From: Lachnospiraceae bacterium
Lineage (GTDB): Bacteria > Bacillota > Clostridia > Lachnospirales > Lachnospiraceae
DNA length: 44,608 nt
Assembly (NCBI GenBank): GCA_017526985.1
Contig: JAFXQR010000030.1
Coordinates: 1-44,608, forward strand
Reading direction: 5' to 3'
In this document: piece by piece, positions 25,177-33,107 of the stretch
How the letters are laid out: every line of letters begins with the position of its first letter
Position numbering within the stretch: position 1 is the stretch's first letter
Notes under the pieces: generated by a model
Told to the model about the DNA's origin: nothing
The model's input: the letters and a program-made list of their open reading frames with translations, nothing else
The model's database searches: none
Program-made: the position numbers and the translations under genes

Positions 25177-25208
25177 TCGTTTGTTTTTAGCATGACATTA
25201 AGAGTAGT

Positions 25209-27191
25209 ATGGGCATACTGATTGTTCTGCCGATTGCTGCAGCGATAGCGATCCTGGATAAACGAAAAATAGAAGAGTTTCTGTTTCCGGCGATCGGGGT
25301 GATCGTCTGCTTGATCATTGCTTCCGGTATGCTGGGAAATACGGAGCCGGGTGTTGTATTGGGGATTGTCCTGGGAGTGATCGCACTGCTTTATTGTGGT
25401 GTGGTGTTTGTCAAAGACAAGAAACGCTTTACCGATGCCGTGGTCACACCGGGATTCATTGCCGGAACTTTTTGCATTTTGATCTCTGCATTTTTGATGA
25501 TCGGCAAGACGGATCTGGGCAAGGACAATGACACTTTTTGGGCACATGCACCGCAGGTTCTGAATATGTATCGTTTCTCTGATCTGGGACAGGAGAGCAT
25601 CAGAGGTAATACATTTCAGCTATTGTATACGGCACCGGTGTATACCGGTTGGTGTTATTTTTGTAATAAACTGTGGTTTGGCTATTCTGACGGGATCAAT
25701 CTCTGGGCCAGACAGATCTTCATCATTTCTGCATTTCTACCATTTTTTACGCTGATCCGGAAAATGGAATGGAAAAGAATGTTGTTAATGTCAGCAATCC
25801 TATGGATGCTGCCGTTTTTTATTGATTTTTCTCAGGACTATATGCCGGACATTCCGGTGGGGGCGGCAGTTGTATATGCGGTGTTGATAACGATCCGCCT
25901 GTATCAAAGCAAAAAAAAGTATAATGATCCAGGGTATTTGCTGGCGGGTTGTCTATGGCTGGCGCTTATTTCAGTGATGAAGCGTGCCGGTGGGATTTAT
26001 ACCTATGGTATTGTCGGAATCGCAGTAGTATGTACGATCGAGCGGTTTCGGGGAGAAGATAACGAGAGGGGATTTTTTACCAAGGTAGTGCCGCTTCTAT
26101 TTATGGCGCTTTCTGTCGGGATGACGGCCGTGTTTTGCTATTATCGTTATGTGAAATATCATGAAGATAAGTTGTTTACAATGCAGCCGTTTGTCAGTTT
26201 TGTGTTGCTGCTGCTGGCCGGATTGGTGAGCGCGATTGTAAGAAAGCTGGTGCGTGAAAAGAATTATCTTCTTTTGGTGATTTTTTGTGGCGGGATTTTC
26301 TTTGGCGGTGTGAGCTGCCTTCAGACGGTTTCACAAATGGTAAGAGGTAAGATCTATAGTGAGGGTGGCGGTGATAGTGGGGAAATTTTGTATAAATTTA
26401 TGAAGATGTGGTTTAATCGCGAATACTACATCGGAGCCCGTTTTGGAAACGGATGGAGTATCCCGGATTTTGTATATATTCTGTTGCTGACCGGTGGGCT
26501 GCTTCTGGTGAGACATTTGCTCATACAAAAAAAACTGCTGATCGCGGAAAATGCAGCAGATATGGATGCAGTGATCATTCCGGTTTTGATCGGTTATATA
26601 TTTTATATGATGTTTTATTGCTTTATCTATATGGCGATTGGTGAGGGATATGTTGTCAATGGTGATATTGGTTATGCAGACCGATATTTCGGACCGGCGG
26701 TGATGCTGACTACAACTGTAGTGATCTATGAATTGATGAGTATCAGTAAGATGGATCAGGTGAAGCTGTTGACCGCGATCTTACTTTTTTTGTTACTCTT
26801 GTTGCCACACAATCCGTTTCAGGTATTAGGGCTGAAACGGGATGCTTTTTGGGAAAAATATGATGGAATGTATGCTGCGGCAGGGCTGGAACTGCAGGAA
26901 GAAGATTATCTGGAGTGCATCGGGCCGGATCATTCATTGTATTATGTATTTCCGGCTAAGGCAGATCTGGATTATGGTGTGAAAGCGGCCGAAATCTCTC
27001 CGGAGGAATGGACAGAGCGGGTCAGGGAAAAGGGCTATCAGTATTTGGTACTGGAGGATTATGATGTGAATTTTCCGGATACATATCAGTCATTGTTTGT
27101 GGGGGGGATCGGCAGCATTCGGCCGTGGTCTGTCTATGATGTGATCATAGATGGAGAACAGGTGCGTTTTGTGAAGAGGGGAGTACAATAG
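25209..27191 (+). CDS. Polytopic membrane protein, GT-C-like glycosyltransferase candidate
   Basis: The 660-residue protein has about 12 hydrophobic segments over residues 1-545 and a soluble C-terminal domain (about 550-660). The loop after the early helices contains GKDNDTFWAHAPQVLNMYRF, an acidic first extracytoplasmic loop like that holding the catalytic Asp in lipid-sugar-dependent GT-C enzymes (GT39/GT83). The size and the C-terminal domain also fit that class. A transferase that decorates the polymer outside the membrane would suit the context, but a flippase- or polymerase-like role cannot be excluded. The ATG has no strong ribosome binding site. It lies 32 bp after the LCP gene and 4 bp before loaP. 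Confidence 0.75.
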   Translation: MGILIVLPIAAAIAILDKRKIEEFLFPAIGVIVCLIIASGMLGNTEPGVVLGIVLGVIALLYCGVVFVKDKKRFTDAVVTPGFIAGTFCILISAFLMIGKTDLGKDNDTFWAHAPQVLNMYRFSDLGQESIRGNTFQLLYTAPVYTGWCYFCNKLWFGYSDGINLWARQIFIISAFLPFFTLIRKMEWKRMLLMSAILWMLPFFIDFSQDYMPDIPVGAAVVYAVLITIRLYQSKKKYNDPGYLLAGCLWLALISVMKRAGGIYTYGIVGIAVVCTIERFRGEDNERGFFTKVVPLLFMALSVGMTAVFCYYRYVKYHEDKLFTMQPFVSFVLLLLAGLVSAIVRKLVREKNYLLLVIFCGGIFFGGVSCLQTVSQMVRGKIYSEGGGDSGEILYKFMKMWFNREYYIGARFGNGWSIPDFVYILLLTGGLLLVRHLLIQKKLLIAENAADMDAVIIPVLIGYIFYMMFYCFIYMAIGEGYVVNGDIGYADRYFGPAVMLTTTVVIYELMSISKMDQVKLLTAILLFLLLLLPHNPFQVLGLKRDAFWEKYDGMYAAAGLELQEEDYLECIGPDHSLYYVFPAKADLDYGVKAAEISPEEWTERVREKGYQYLVLEDYDVNFPDTYQSLFVGGIGSIRPWSVYDVIIDGEQVRFVKRGVQ

Positions 27192-27195
27192 ATAT

Positions 27196-27708
27196 ATGTG
27201 GTTTGTTACGCAGGTGATGACCGGTAAAGAAGAAGAGGTGCGACAGTTGTGTCTGACAAGAAAAGTGTGCTCTCCGGCAGATGTTTTTTATTTTATGTCT
27301 GAGCAGAAAAAGAAAGTGAAAGGCGAGATGACGCGTGTATTGCGGCCGCTATTTCCGGGGTATCTTTTTTTTGAAATATCGACGATGGAGGATGCAGCAG
27401 AGCTGAAACAGCAGTTGCGAAAGGTACCGGCTATGACGAAACTGCTCAGCGCCGGGGAGGATATTGTAGCGGTGTACCCGGAAGAAGAAAATCTCCTGCG
27501 TATCCTGGGTGGGGAGAATCATGTGATTGACGCTTCCACCGGTATCATAGAAGGGGATCAGGTAAAGGTGATGCAAGGACCGCTCAGGGGGCAGGAAGCT
27601 CTGATCTGTCATATTGACCGTCACAAGCGAAAAGCAATCCTGCAGGTGCATCTGTTTAACCGAACGATCGATATGCCTGTGGGATTGGAAATTATAAAAA
27701 GAATATAA
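27196..27708 (+). CDS. loaP: LoaP-type NusG paralogue, processive antiterminator
   Basis: LoaP joins the elongating RNA polymerase and lets it pass terminators in long polysaccharide or antibiotic operons. The 170-residue protein has a NusG N-terminal domain (MWFVTQVMTGKEEEVRQLC at the start, RVLRPLFPGYLFFE near 46-59, VPAMTKLLS near 79-87). A KOW domain follows (EGDQVKVMQGPLRGQEALI, about 115-133). VIDASTGIIEGD before the KOW and the closing VGLEIIKRI are typical of LoaP rather than housekeeping NusG. It is 4 bp after the GT-C-like gene and directly upstream of a perfect promoter and a structured leader that heads a 16-kb run of surface-glycan genes, its presumed target. Confidence 0.9.
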   Translation: MWFVTQVMTGKEEEVRQLCLTRKVCSPADVFYFMSEQKKKVKGEMTRVLRPLFPGYLFFEISTMEDAAELKQQLRKVPAMTKLLSAGEDIVAVYPEEENLLRILGGENHVIDASTGIIEGDQVKVMQGPLRGQEALICHIDRHKRKAILQVHLFNRTIDMPVGLEIIKRI

Positions 27709-27718
27709 AGTATGCAGT

Positions 27719-27747
27719 TTGACATATTATTAGGAAGATACTATAAT
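27719..27747 (+). promoter_or_regulatory. Full-consensus promoter of the LoaP-controlled glycan operon
   Basis: TTGACA (27719-27724), a 17-bp spacer and TATAAT (27742-27747): a match to consensus at every position, starting 11 bp after the loaP stop. The predicted start is about 27754. Confidence 0.9.
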
Positions 27748-27753
27748 ATTTTG

Positions 27754-27952
27754 GATAGGTTTTTTGAAATAGGGGCGCAGGAATGCGCCATAAGATCAGA
27801 AAGAGAATGCATCTGAAACGCTGCTTGTCGACTCAGTCGCAGCAGTCCGGACAGGGAACATACAGGCGATGAGGCACAGAGGAAAACATCTGTATGGCGA
27901 AGCATACTTATTTATGGAAACGCTTTCGGAATTAATATAGGGAATTATCGTA
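27754..27952 (+). promoter_or_regulatory. Structured 5' leader, candidate LoaP recognition element
   Basis: About 200 nt of untranslated leader before the TTG start at 27953. Hairpin A is GGCGCA-GGAA-TGCGCC (27774-27789), a perfect 6-bp stem with a GNRA tetraloop. Hairpin B pairs CTGCT (27821-27825) with AGCAG (27841-27845) and CGAC (27829-27832) with GTCG (27836-27839). A weaker hairpin C pairs ACAGA (27876-27880) with TCTGT (27889-27893). LoaP is known to act through RNA hairpin structure in the leaders of its target operons. A cre-like palindrome TGGAAACGCTTTCG lies at 27915-27928. No reading frame of note is present. Confidence 0.6.
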
Positions 27953-29326
27953 TTGAACGGAAAATATATCTACCGCGGATTTTGCGGTCTTATACTGACA
28001 ATATTATATTGTGCAAGTTTCTTTTTCGTATGGTTCAGTTTTGTCAGCAAAAACAATCAAACGGGTCAGTTGCTGGGCTATGGTAACCTGGGTATGTCAC
28101 TGGGCATCTATCTGGTTATGATTTTTTTGTTGCTGCGTTCTTTGGGAGGCTACCAGCTTGGTGTGCACCGAATGATGCGTACCATAGCCGGGCAGATCGT
28201 ATCCATCTTGATTGCGGATACGGTAGAGGTTTTCATCTCTCTGGCGGTCACCGGACAGTTCCGTTTCTTCTTTGCATTTGCCTGGAGATATGCGGCAATG
28301 TTTGTAGTACAGGCTGCAGTTACGCTGCTATTGTCTTCGGGAATGATCATACATTATCAGCATGTGTTTCCGTCCATCAAGATGTTGGAGATCTACGGAG
28401 ACTATCAGAATACGCTGTACGAAAAGATCGAATCTCGTCCGGATAAATATAACATCGAAGAAAAAATACCCTATCCCGAAAACGGGGAGGGGCTGGAAGC
28501 AGAGATCGCAAAGTATGATGCGGTGGTAGTCAATGACCTGCCGGCGGAAGAAAAAAATAAAGTATTGAAACTTTGTTTTGATCTGGACAAACGCGTGTAT
28601 TTTACACCGAAGATCTCGGATATTATCGTGCGTGGAGCGGAGGAACTGAACATTTTTGATACTCCGCTATATTTGTGCCGCAATATGGGTATTCCGCGTT
28701 GGGAGCGTATCATCAAGCGCGGGTTTGATATTCTCTTGTCGCTTTTGGCATTGATCGTGCTGTCGCCGATCATGTTGCTGGTAGCAGTACTGATCAAACT
28801 GGAGGATGGAGGCCCGGTGTTTTACCGGCAAGAGCGTGTGACTTTAAATAATAAGAGCTTTTGGATACTGAAGTTCCGTAGTATGATCGTAGGGGCGGAA
28901 AATGATAATCGGCCACATCCTGCAGAGGAAAAGGATCCGCGGATCACAAAGATCGGCCACATCATCCGTCCTTGTCGGCTGGACGAACTGCCGCAGCTTA
29001 TCAATATCTTAAAGGGTGAGATGTCCATCGTCGGTCCCAGGCCGGAACGTGTGGAAAATGTGGAAGAATACAGCAGGGAGATTCCGGAGTTTTCTTTCCG
29101 GCATAAGGTGCGCGGCGGACTGACCGGTTATGCGCAGGTGTATGGGAAGTATAATACCACAGCGTTGGATAAGCTCAAGATGGATCTGACCTATATCACG
29201 AACTATTCTCCGCTGATGGATCTGCAGATCATCTTTGAAACCATGAAGATCCTGTTTGTGAAAGAGAGTACAGAGGGCTTTAGCGAGGAGCAGATCCGCC
29301 AGCTGCAGGAAGAGAATAAAGGGTGA
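27953..29326 (+). CDS. Polyprenyl-phosphate sugar-1-phosphate transferase, second copy
   Basis: The 457-residue membrane protein has four N-terminal membrane segments (about 7-130), a reduced central domain (about 140-240), a fifth helix (about 262-285) and a catalytic domain. The latter shows ERVTLNNKSFWILKFRSMIV, RPCRLDELPQLINILKGEMSIVGPRP and KVRGGLTGYAQVYG. It should start or extend a second lipid-linked glycan, or use a different sugar from the transferase at 22454. The start is a TTG with AGGGA about 10 bases upstream; no ATG nearby fits. It is the first gene behind the LoaP-type leader. Its stop overlaps the next start (GTGA). Confidence 0.92.
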   Translation: MNGKYIYRGFCGLILTILYCASFFFVWFSFVSKNNQTGQLLGYGNLGMSLGIYLVMIFLLLRSLGGYQLGVHRMMRTIAGQIVSILIADTVEVFISLAVTGQFRFFFAFAWRYAAMFVVQAAVTLLLSSGMIIHYQHVFPSIKMLEIYGDYQNTLYEKIESRPDKYNIEEKIPYPENGEGLEAEIAKYDAVVVNDLPAEEKNKVLKLCFDLDKRVYFTPKISDIIVRGAEELNIFDTPLYLCRNMGIPRWERIIKRGFDILLSLLALIVLSPIMLLVAVLIKLEDGGPVFYRQERVTLNNKSFWILKFRSMIVGAENDNRPHPAEEKDPRITKIGHIIRPCRLDELPQLINILKGEMSIVGPRPERVENVEEYSREIPEFSFRHKVRGGLTGYAQVYGKYNTTALDKLKMDLTYITNYSPLMDLQIIFETMKILFVKESTEGFSEEQIRQLQEENKG

Positions 29327-30084
29327 GCAGTACTTCAAATATGAAATTTTCCATCATTACAATCTGCTATAACAGTGAAGCGGAGATCCGCAGGACCATT
29401 GAAGCGGTATTGAAGCAGAACTATAAGGGGGAAGTAGAATACCTGATCATCGACGGTGCATCCACAGACCGGACAGTTGAGATCGCAGAGAGTTACCGGC
29501 AGCAGTTTGAGAAAAAGGGCTACCGGTACAAGATACTATCCGAGCCGGATCGGGGAATCTATGATGCGATGAATAAGGGAATCCGCCGATCGACGGGAGA
29601 TATCATCGGGATCATCAATGCCGGGGACTGGTATGAGCCAAATGCGTTGCGGATCGTAGCAAAAACATATCAGAGATCTTCGTTTGATCTGTTTTATGCG
29701 GATATCAATCTGATCAAGAGCAATGGGACCGTGATCGTAAAGCGTTCCAGGTACGATAAGTTCCTTGTGAGCAGCCGTAATTGGAATCATCCGACCACAT
29801 TTGTGACAAAGAAAACATACGATGAGCTGGGATTATATCTGGGCAAGGGCATCCATGATGATTATGAATTTGTCCTGCGGGCAAGAAAGGCAGGCAAAAA
29901 GATCGTCATCCGGAATAAGATCCTTGCCAATTTTATGGTGGGCGGTGCCAGCAATCAAAAGAGTCTGAAGAAATCTGTAGCCAGGATCCACGACCGTTAT
30001 ATGTGCTACCAGCGTAATGGATACAGTCCCTTGTATATTGTAGAATGTGTGGCGATGGAGATCGCAAAGGCAATCCTATGTTGA
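29323..30084 (+). CDS. Family 2 glycosyltransferase
   Basis: The 253-residue cytoplasmic protein has a GT-A fold: KFSIITICYNSEAEIRRTIE at the start, YLIIDGASTDRTVEIAE, SEPDRGIYDAMNKGIRRSTG and IINAGDWYEP (the DxD-equivalent), then WNHPTTFVTKKTYDELG, a pattern shared with WcaA-like transferases. It should add one sugar to the growing lipid-linked glycan. The GTG at 29323 overlaps the preceding stop as GTGA; ATG 29341 fits the usual family start equally well but lacks a close ribosome binding site. The end overlaps the next gene by 7 bp. Confidence 0.9.
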   Translation: MSSTSNMKFSIITICYNSEAEIRRTIEAVLKQNYKGEVEYLIIDGASTDRTVEIAESYRQQFEKKGYRYKILSEPDRGIYDAMNKGIRRSTGDIIGIINAGDWYEPNALRIVAKTYQRSSFDLFYADINLIKSNGTVIVKRSRYDKFLVSSRNWNHPTTFVTKKTYDELGLYLGKGIHDDYEFVLRARKAGKKIVIRNKILANFMVGGASNQKSLKKSVARIHDRYMCYQRNGYSPLYIVECVAMEIAKAILC

Positions 30085-31250
30085 AACAACATACATCTGC
30101 CGAAAAAAAACTGAGATTTGCCATTGACCTGACCTGGGTGAGGCATGGGATCGTGGGCGGAACGGAATCCTTTGTCTGCAATCTGATGGAGGGTTTTCAG
30201 GAGTGCCTCATCAAAGATCCGGGCAAGACGGAAATCCTGATGCTGGCATCAAAAGATAATTATGATGTGTTCCGGAAATATGCATCCCCAAGATGTATTA
30301 AGATCCTGAAATGCAATGTGTTGAGCGCAGATCAGAAAAAGCGCCTTCTTTGGCAGAATCTGAAGATGGGGAAGATGCTGAAAAAGCTGGATGTTTCTCT
30401 GCTGTTGGAACCGGTGTATTCCAAGCCTTTTTTGGGGATGGACGGGATATGTTGTGTGACCGTGATCCACGATCTGCAGGCCTGGCTGTTTCCGGAGTAT
30501 TTTTCAAAGAAAAGGGTGGCCTGGATGAAATGCTGCTGGCGGAATAGCGTAAGGACATCCGCAAAGTTGGTGGCCATCTCTGATTATACAAAGCAGAGCA
30601 TCCTGGAAAGGATTCCTTGTCCGAAAGACCGGATCTGTGTGATCTATAATCCGATCGTAATGAATAACCATGTTTCGGAAGAGGGGGTACTGAAGCAATA
30701 CGGTATGAAAACAAAGCAGTATTACTATACCGTCTCTTCCCAAGTGCCGCATAAAAACCTGGGCACACTATTGCGGGCTATGGGAATACTTAAGAAGAAG
30801 CACAGCCCGGCAATGCTGCCGCTTATTCTTTCCGGTGTGGGCAATGGCGTGACAGGGGAACTACAGCAGATCCTGAAGGAAGAGATGCTGGAAGACGATG
30901 TGATCTTTACGGGATTTATTGCGGATGAAGTACGCAATACTCTATATCGGAATAGCAAAGCCTTTTTGTTTCCGAGTATTTTTGAGGGATTTGGTATGCC
31001 GCCATTGGAAGCAATGGCGCTGCAGGTACCGGTACTGACCACCCAATGTGCATCGTTCCGGGAAGTGACCGGTGGGCTGGTAAATTATATAAAAGAGCCT
31101 AAGGATCCGGAAGAATGGGCAGAGCGGCTGGAGCAGGAGCTGAAGATCCCGGAAGAGAGAGATGCGGAAGAACTGTTGGATCGTTATGATAAGTGTCGGA
31201 TCGCAGCACAGTATCTTGTGCTGATGGAACAGACGGCAGCAGAATCTTGA
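30078..31250 (+). CDS. Family 4 (GT-B) glycosyltransferase
   Basis: The 390-residue protein shows the GT-B plan. The N-terminal acceptor domain contains WVRHGIVGGTESFVCNLMEG and CCVTVIHDLQAWLFPEYFSKK. The C-terminal donor domain contains YTVSSQVPHKNLGTLLRAM, DDVIFTGFIADEVRNTLY and AFLFPSIFEGFGMPPLEAMA, the GT4 EFGxxxxEA-type motif. It should transfer a nucleotide-activated sugar such as mannose, rhamnose or glucose. ATG 30078 is chosen because AAAGG lies 7 bases upstream; the upstream ATG at 30045 is deep in the previous gene. 21 bp separate it from the next gene. Confidence 0.9.
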   Translation: MLKQHTSAEKKLRFAIDLTWVRHGIVGGTESFVCNLMEGFQECLIKDPGKTEILMLASKDNYDVFRKYASPRCIKILKCNVLSADQKKRLLWQNLKMGKMLKKLDVSLLLEPVYSKPFLGMDGICCVTVIHDLQAWLFPEYFSKKRVAWMKCCWRNSVRTSAKLVAISDYTKQSILERIPCPKDRICVIYNPIVMNNHVSEEGVLKQYGMKTKQYYYTVSSQVPHKNLGTLLRAMGILKKKHSPAMLPLILSGVGNGVTGELQQILKEEMLEDDVIFTGFIADEVRNTLYRNSKAFLFPSIFEGFGMPPLEAMALQVPVLTTQCASFREVTGGLVNYIKEPKDPEEWAERLEQELKIPEERDAEELLDRYDKCRIAAQYLVLMEQTAAES

Positions 31251-31271
31251 TGAGAATGGAAAGAGCAGATT

Positions 31272-32330
31272 ATGTCGATCATTGTGATCAGCGGTGTGGA
31301 GCTGTGCAGAAAAGAAATATCCGGTGTTGAGCGATACAATTATGAGATCGTGACACGGCTGGACCGGTTGCTTATAACGATAAATGCGGAGGAAAGGCCG
31401 GATATCCGCATATGTTACTTGGCGGATGAACAATTACAGCTACCGAAACTTCAGTGTATTCGAGTGGTTCCTCTTGAGCGCCGCGCGGCAAGATCGAAAT
31501 CCAAAGATATCTGTGATTATGCGCGAAAAAACAAGGCGATCCTGGTCAATCTGGCACCGCGTTTTATTACTTATGCAAAACAGATCATTACTTTATATGA
31601 TGTGCGACCACTGGAAAAAGAGCATTACGATTCCTTTCGCTATCGGGTGAATTTTTTGCTGATCCGGGCGTGGTTAAAAATGCACCCGGGCATCCGTGTG
31701 GTGACGATCTCGAAGTATCAGAAACGGAGAATCCACAGTTTATGCGGAATAGCGGCTAAACGGATCGCCGTGATCGGATGCGGATGGGAACATATTGACA
31801 GTATTCAAAGTGATGATAGCGTACTGGATCGGTTGGGACTGGCAAAAGAGGGATATTACCTGGCAATCGGGAGTATCGCCTGCCACAAGAATTATGAATG
31901 GCTGGTCCGTATGGCAGAGAAATATCCTGCGGAAAAATTTGTGATCGCAGGAAGAGAAAATGCATTGAAAGGAGGATATCGGCTGGAACATGGGAATACC
32001 CCCAATCTGATTTTGACGGGGTATGTCTCGGAAGAAGAAAAAAAGGCTTTGCTTGAGAATTGTACTGCACTGCTGCATCCGTCCAAATATGAAGGCTTTG
32101 GGATACCGCCGCTGGAAGCATTGGCACTGGGAAGAAAGATCGCGGTATCGGATGTATGTTGTATGAAGGAAATCTATAGAAAGTCAGCAACCTATTTTGA
32201 TCCGGATCATGGAGCGATATCGCTGCAGGAAATCGAAAACGCAGATCCGGAAGAAGAAAAAAAAGTATTACAGAAATACACCTGGGAAAATGCAGCGTCT
32301 GGGTGGTTGGAGTTGTTAAAAAGTTTATGA
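31272..32330 (+). CDS. Family 4 (GT-B) glycosyltransferase
   Basis: The 352-residue protein is a short GT-B transferase. It shows ISGVERYNYEIVTRL near the start, IITLYDVRPLEKEHY, VVTISKYQKRRI, YLAIGSIACHKNYEWLVRMA, LILTGYVSEEEKKALLENCT and ALLHPSKYEGFGIPPLEALA with the donor-binding Glu pair. It should add one residue of the repeat unit. The stop overlaps the start of the exporter permease as ATGA. It is somewhat more AT-rich than the neighbouring glycosyltransferases, a mild hint of separate origin. Confidence 0.88.
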   Translation: MSIIVISGVELCRKEISGVERYNYEIVTRLDRLLITINAEERPDIRICYLADEQLQLPKLQCIRVVPLERRAARSKSKDICDYARKNKAILVNLAPRFITYAKQIITLYDVRPLEKEHYDSFRYRVNFLLIRAWLKMHPGIRVVTISKYQKRRIHSLCGIAAKRIAVIGCGWEHIDSIQSDDSVLDRLGLAKEGYYLAIGSIACHKNYEWLVRMAEKYPAEKFVIAGRENALKGGYRLEHGNTPNLILTGYVSEEEKKALLENCTALLHPSKYEGFGIPPLEALALGRKIAVSDVCCMKEIYRKSATYFDPDHGAISLQEIENADPEEEKKVLQKYTWENAASGWLELLKSL

Positions 32331-33106
32331 TAAAATTATTTAAAGATATATATGATTATCGCGAGATGGTTTTCAGTCTGGTACGCAGGGATCTGCGCGG
32401 ACGTTATAAGGGAACTATCCTTGGTTTTTTGTGGACATTTATTAACCCGTTATTACAGTTGGTAGTGTATACGCTGGTGTTTTCCAATGTCCTGCGTATG
32501 GGGATTGAGAAGTATTACATCTTTTTGTTTGTTGCTCTGATCCCCTGGATCTTTTTCAGCGGCACCATTACCGGTGGGTGTGAGGTGATTCTGGGGGCTT
32601 CCAATATGGTGAAGAAGATCTATTTCCCCAGAGAGGTGTTGCCGCTGGCATACACGATCAGCTCTTTTGTCAATATGCTATTCAGTTTTATCGTAGTATT
32701 TGCGGTGCTGCTCTTTAGCGGATATGGTGTGGATCCGATGGCACTTTTGTATCTGCCGGTCATTATGATCATTGAGTTTGTGCTGGCTCTGGGAATGGCT
32801 CTGTTGTTTTCGGCGCTGACCGTTTATCTCAGAGATTTGCAGCACATACTTGGTATTTTGATGTTGGCTTGGCAGTTTTTGACACCGATTATGTATTCTG
32901 AAGATATGGTACCGGAAAAGTACATGGGGATTTGGCGGCTCAATCCGATGACATCCGTGATCACGGCATATCGTGATATTCTGTATAATAAACAGCCGCC
33001 GCACATCAATACACTGGCAGAAGCAGCGATTTTAGGAGTGGTGCTCCTCGTGATCGGAGAAGTGGTATTCCGGCTGTTGCAGAGAAATTTTGCTGAGGAA
33101 CTGTAA
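32327..33106 (+). CDS. ABC-2 type polysaccharide exporter permease (Wzm/TagG-like)
   Basis: The 259-residue membrane protein has about six helices and the family signature near the N-terminus: MVFSLVRRDLRGRYKGTILG, then FLWTFINPLLQLVVYTLVF. Later NPMTSVITAYRDILY is the conserved segment before the last helix. With the ATPase that follows it forms the transporter moving the complete lipid-linked glycan across the membrane, so chain assembly is cytoplasmic and Wzx/Wzy enzymes are not expected; none are seen. ATG 32327 overlaps the previous stop as ATGA; an in-frame GTG/ATG further upstream would lengthen the normal N-terminus. Confidence 0.92.
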   Translation: MIKLFKDIYDYREMVFSLVRRDLRGRYKGTILGFLWTFINPLLQLVVYTLVFSNVLRMGIEKYYIFLFVALIPWIFFSGTITGGCEVILGASNMVKKIYFPREVLPLAYTISSFVNMLFSFIVVFAVLLFSGYGVDPMALLYLPVIMIIEFVLALGMALLFSALTVYLRDLQHILGILMLAWQFLTPIMYSEDMVPEKYMGIWRLNPMTSVITAYRDILYNKQPPHINTLAEAAILGVVLLVIGEVVFRLLQRNFAEEL

Positions 33107-33107
33107 G

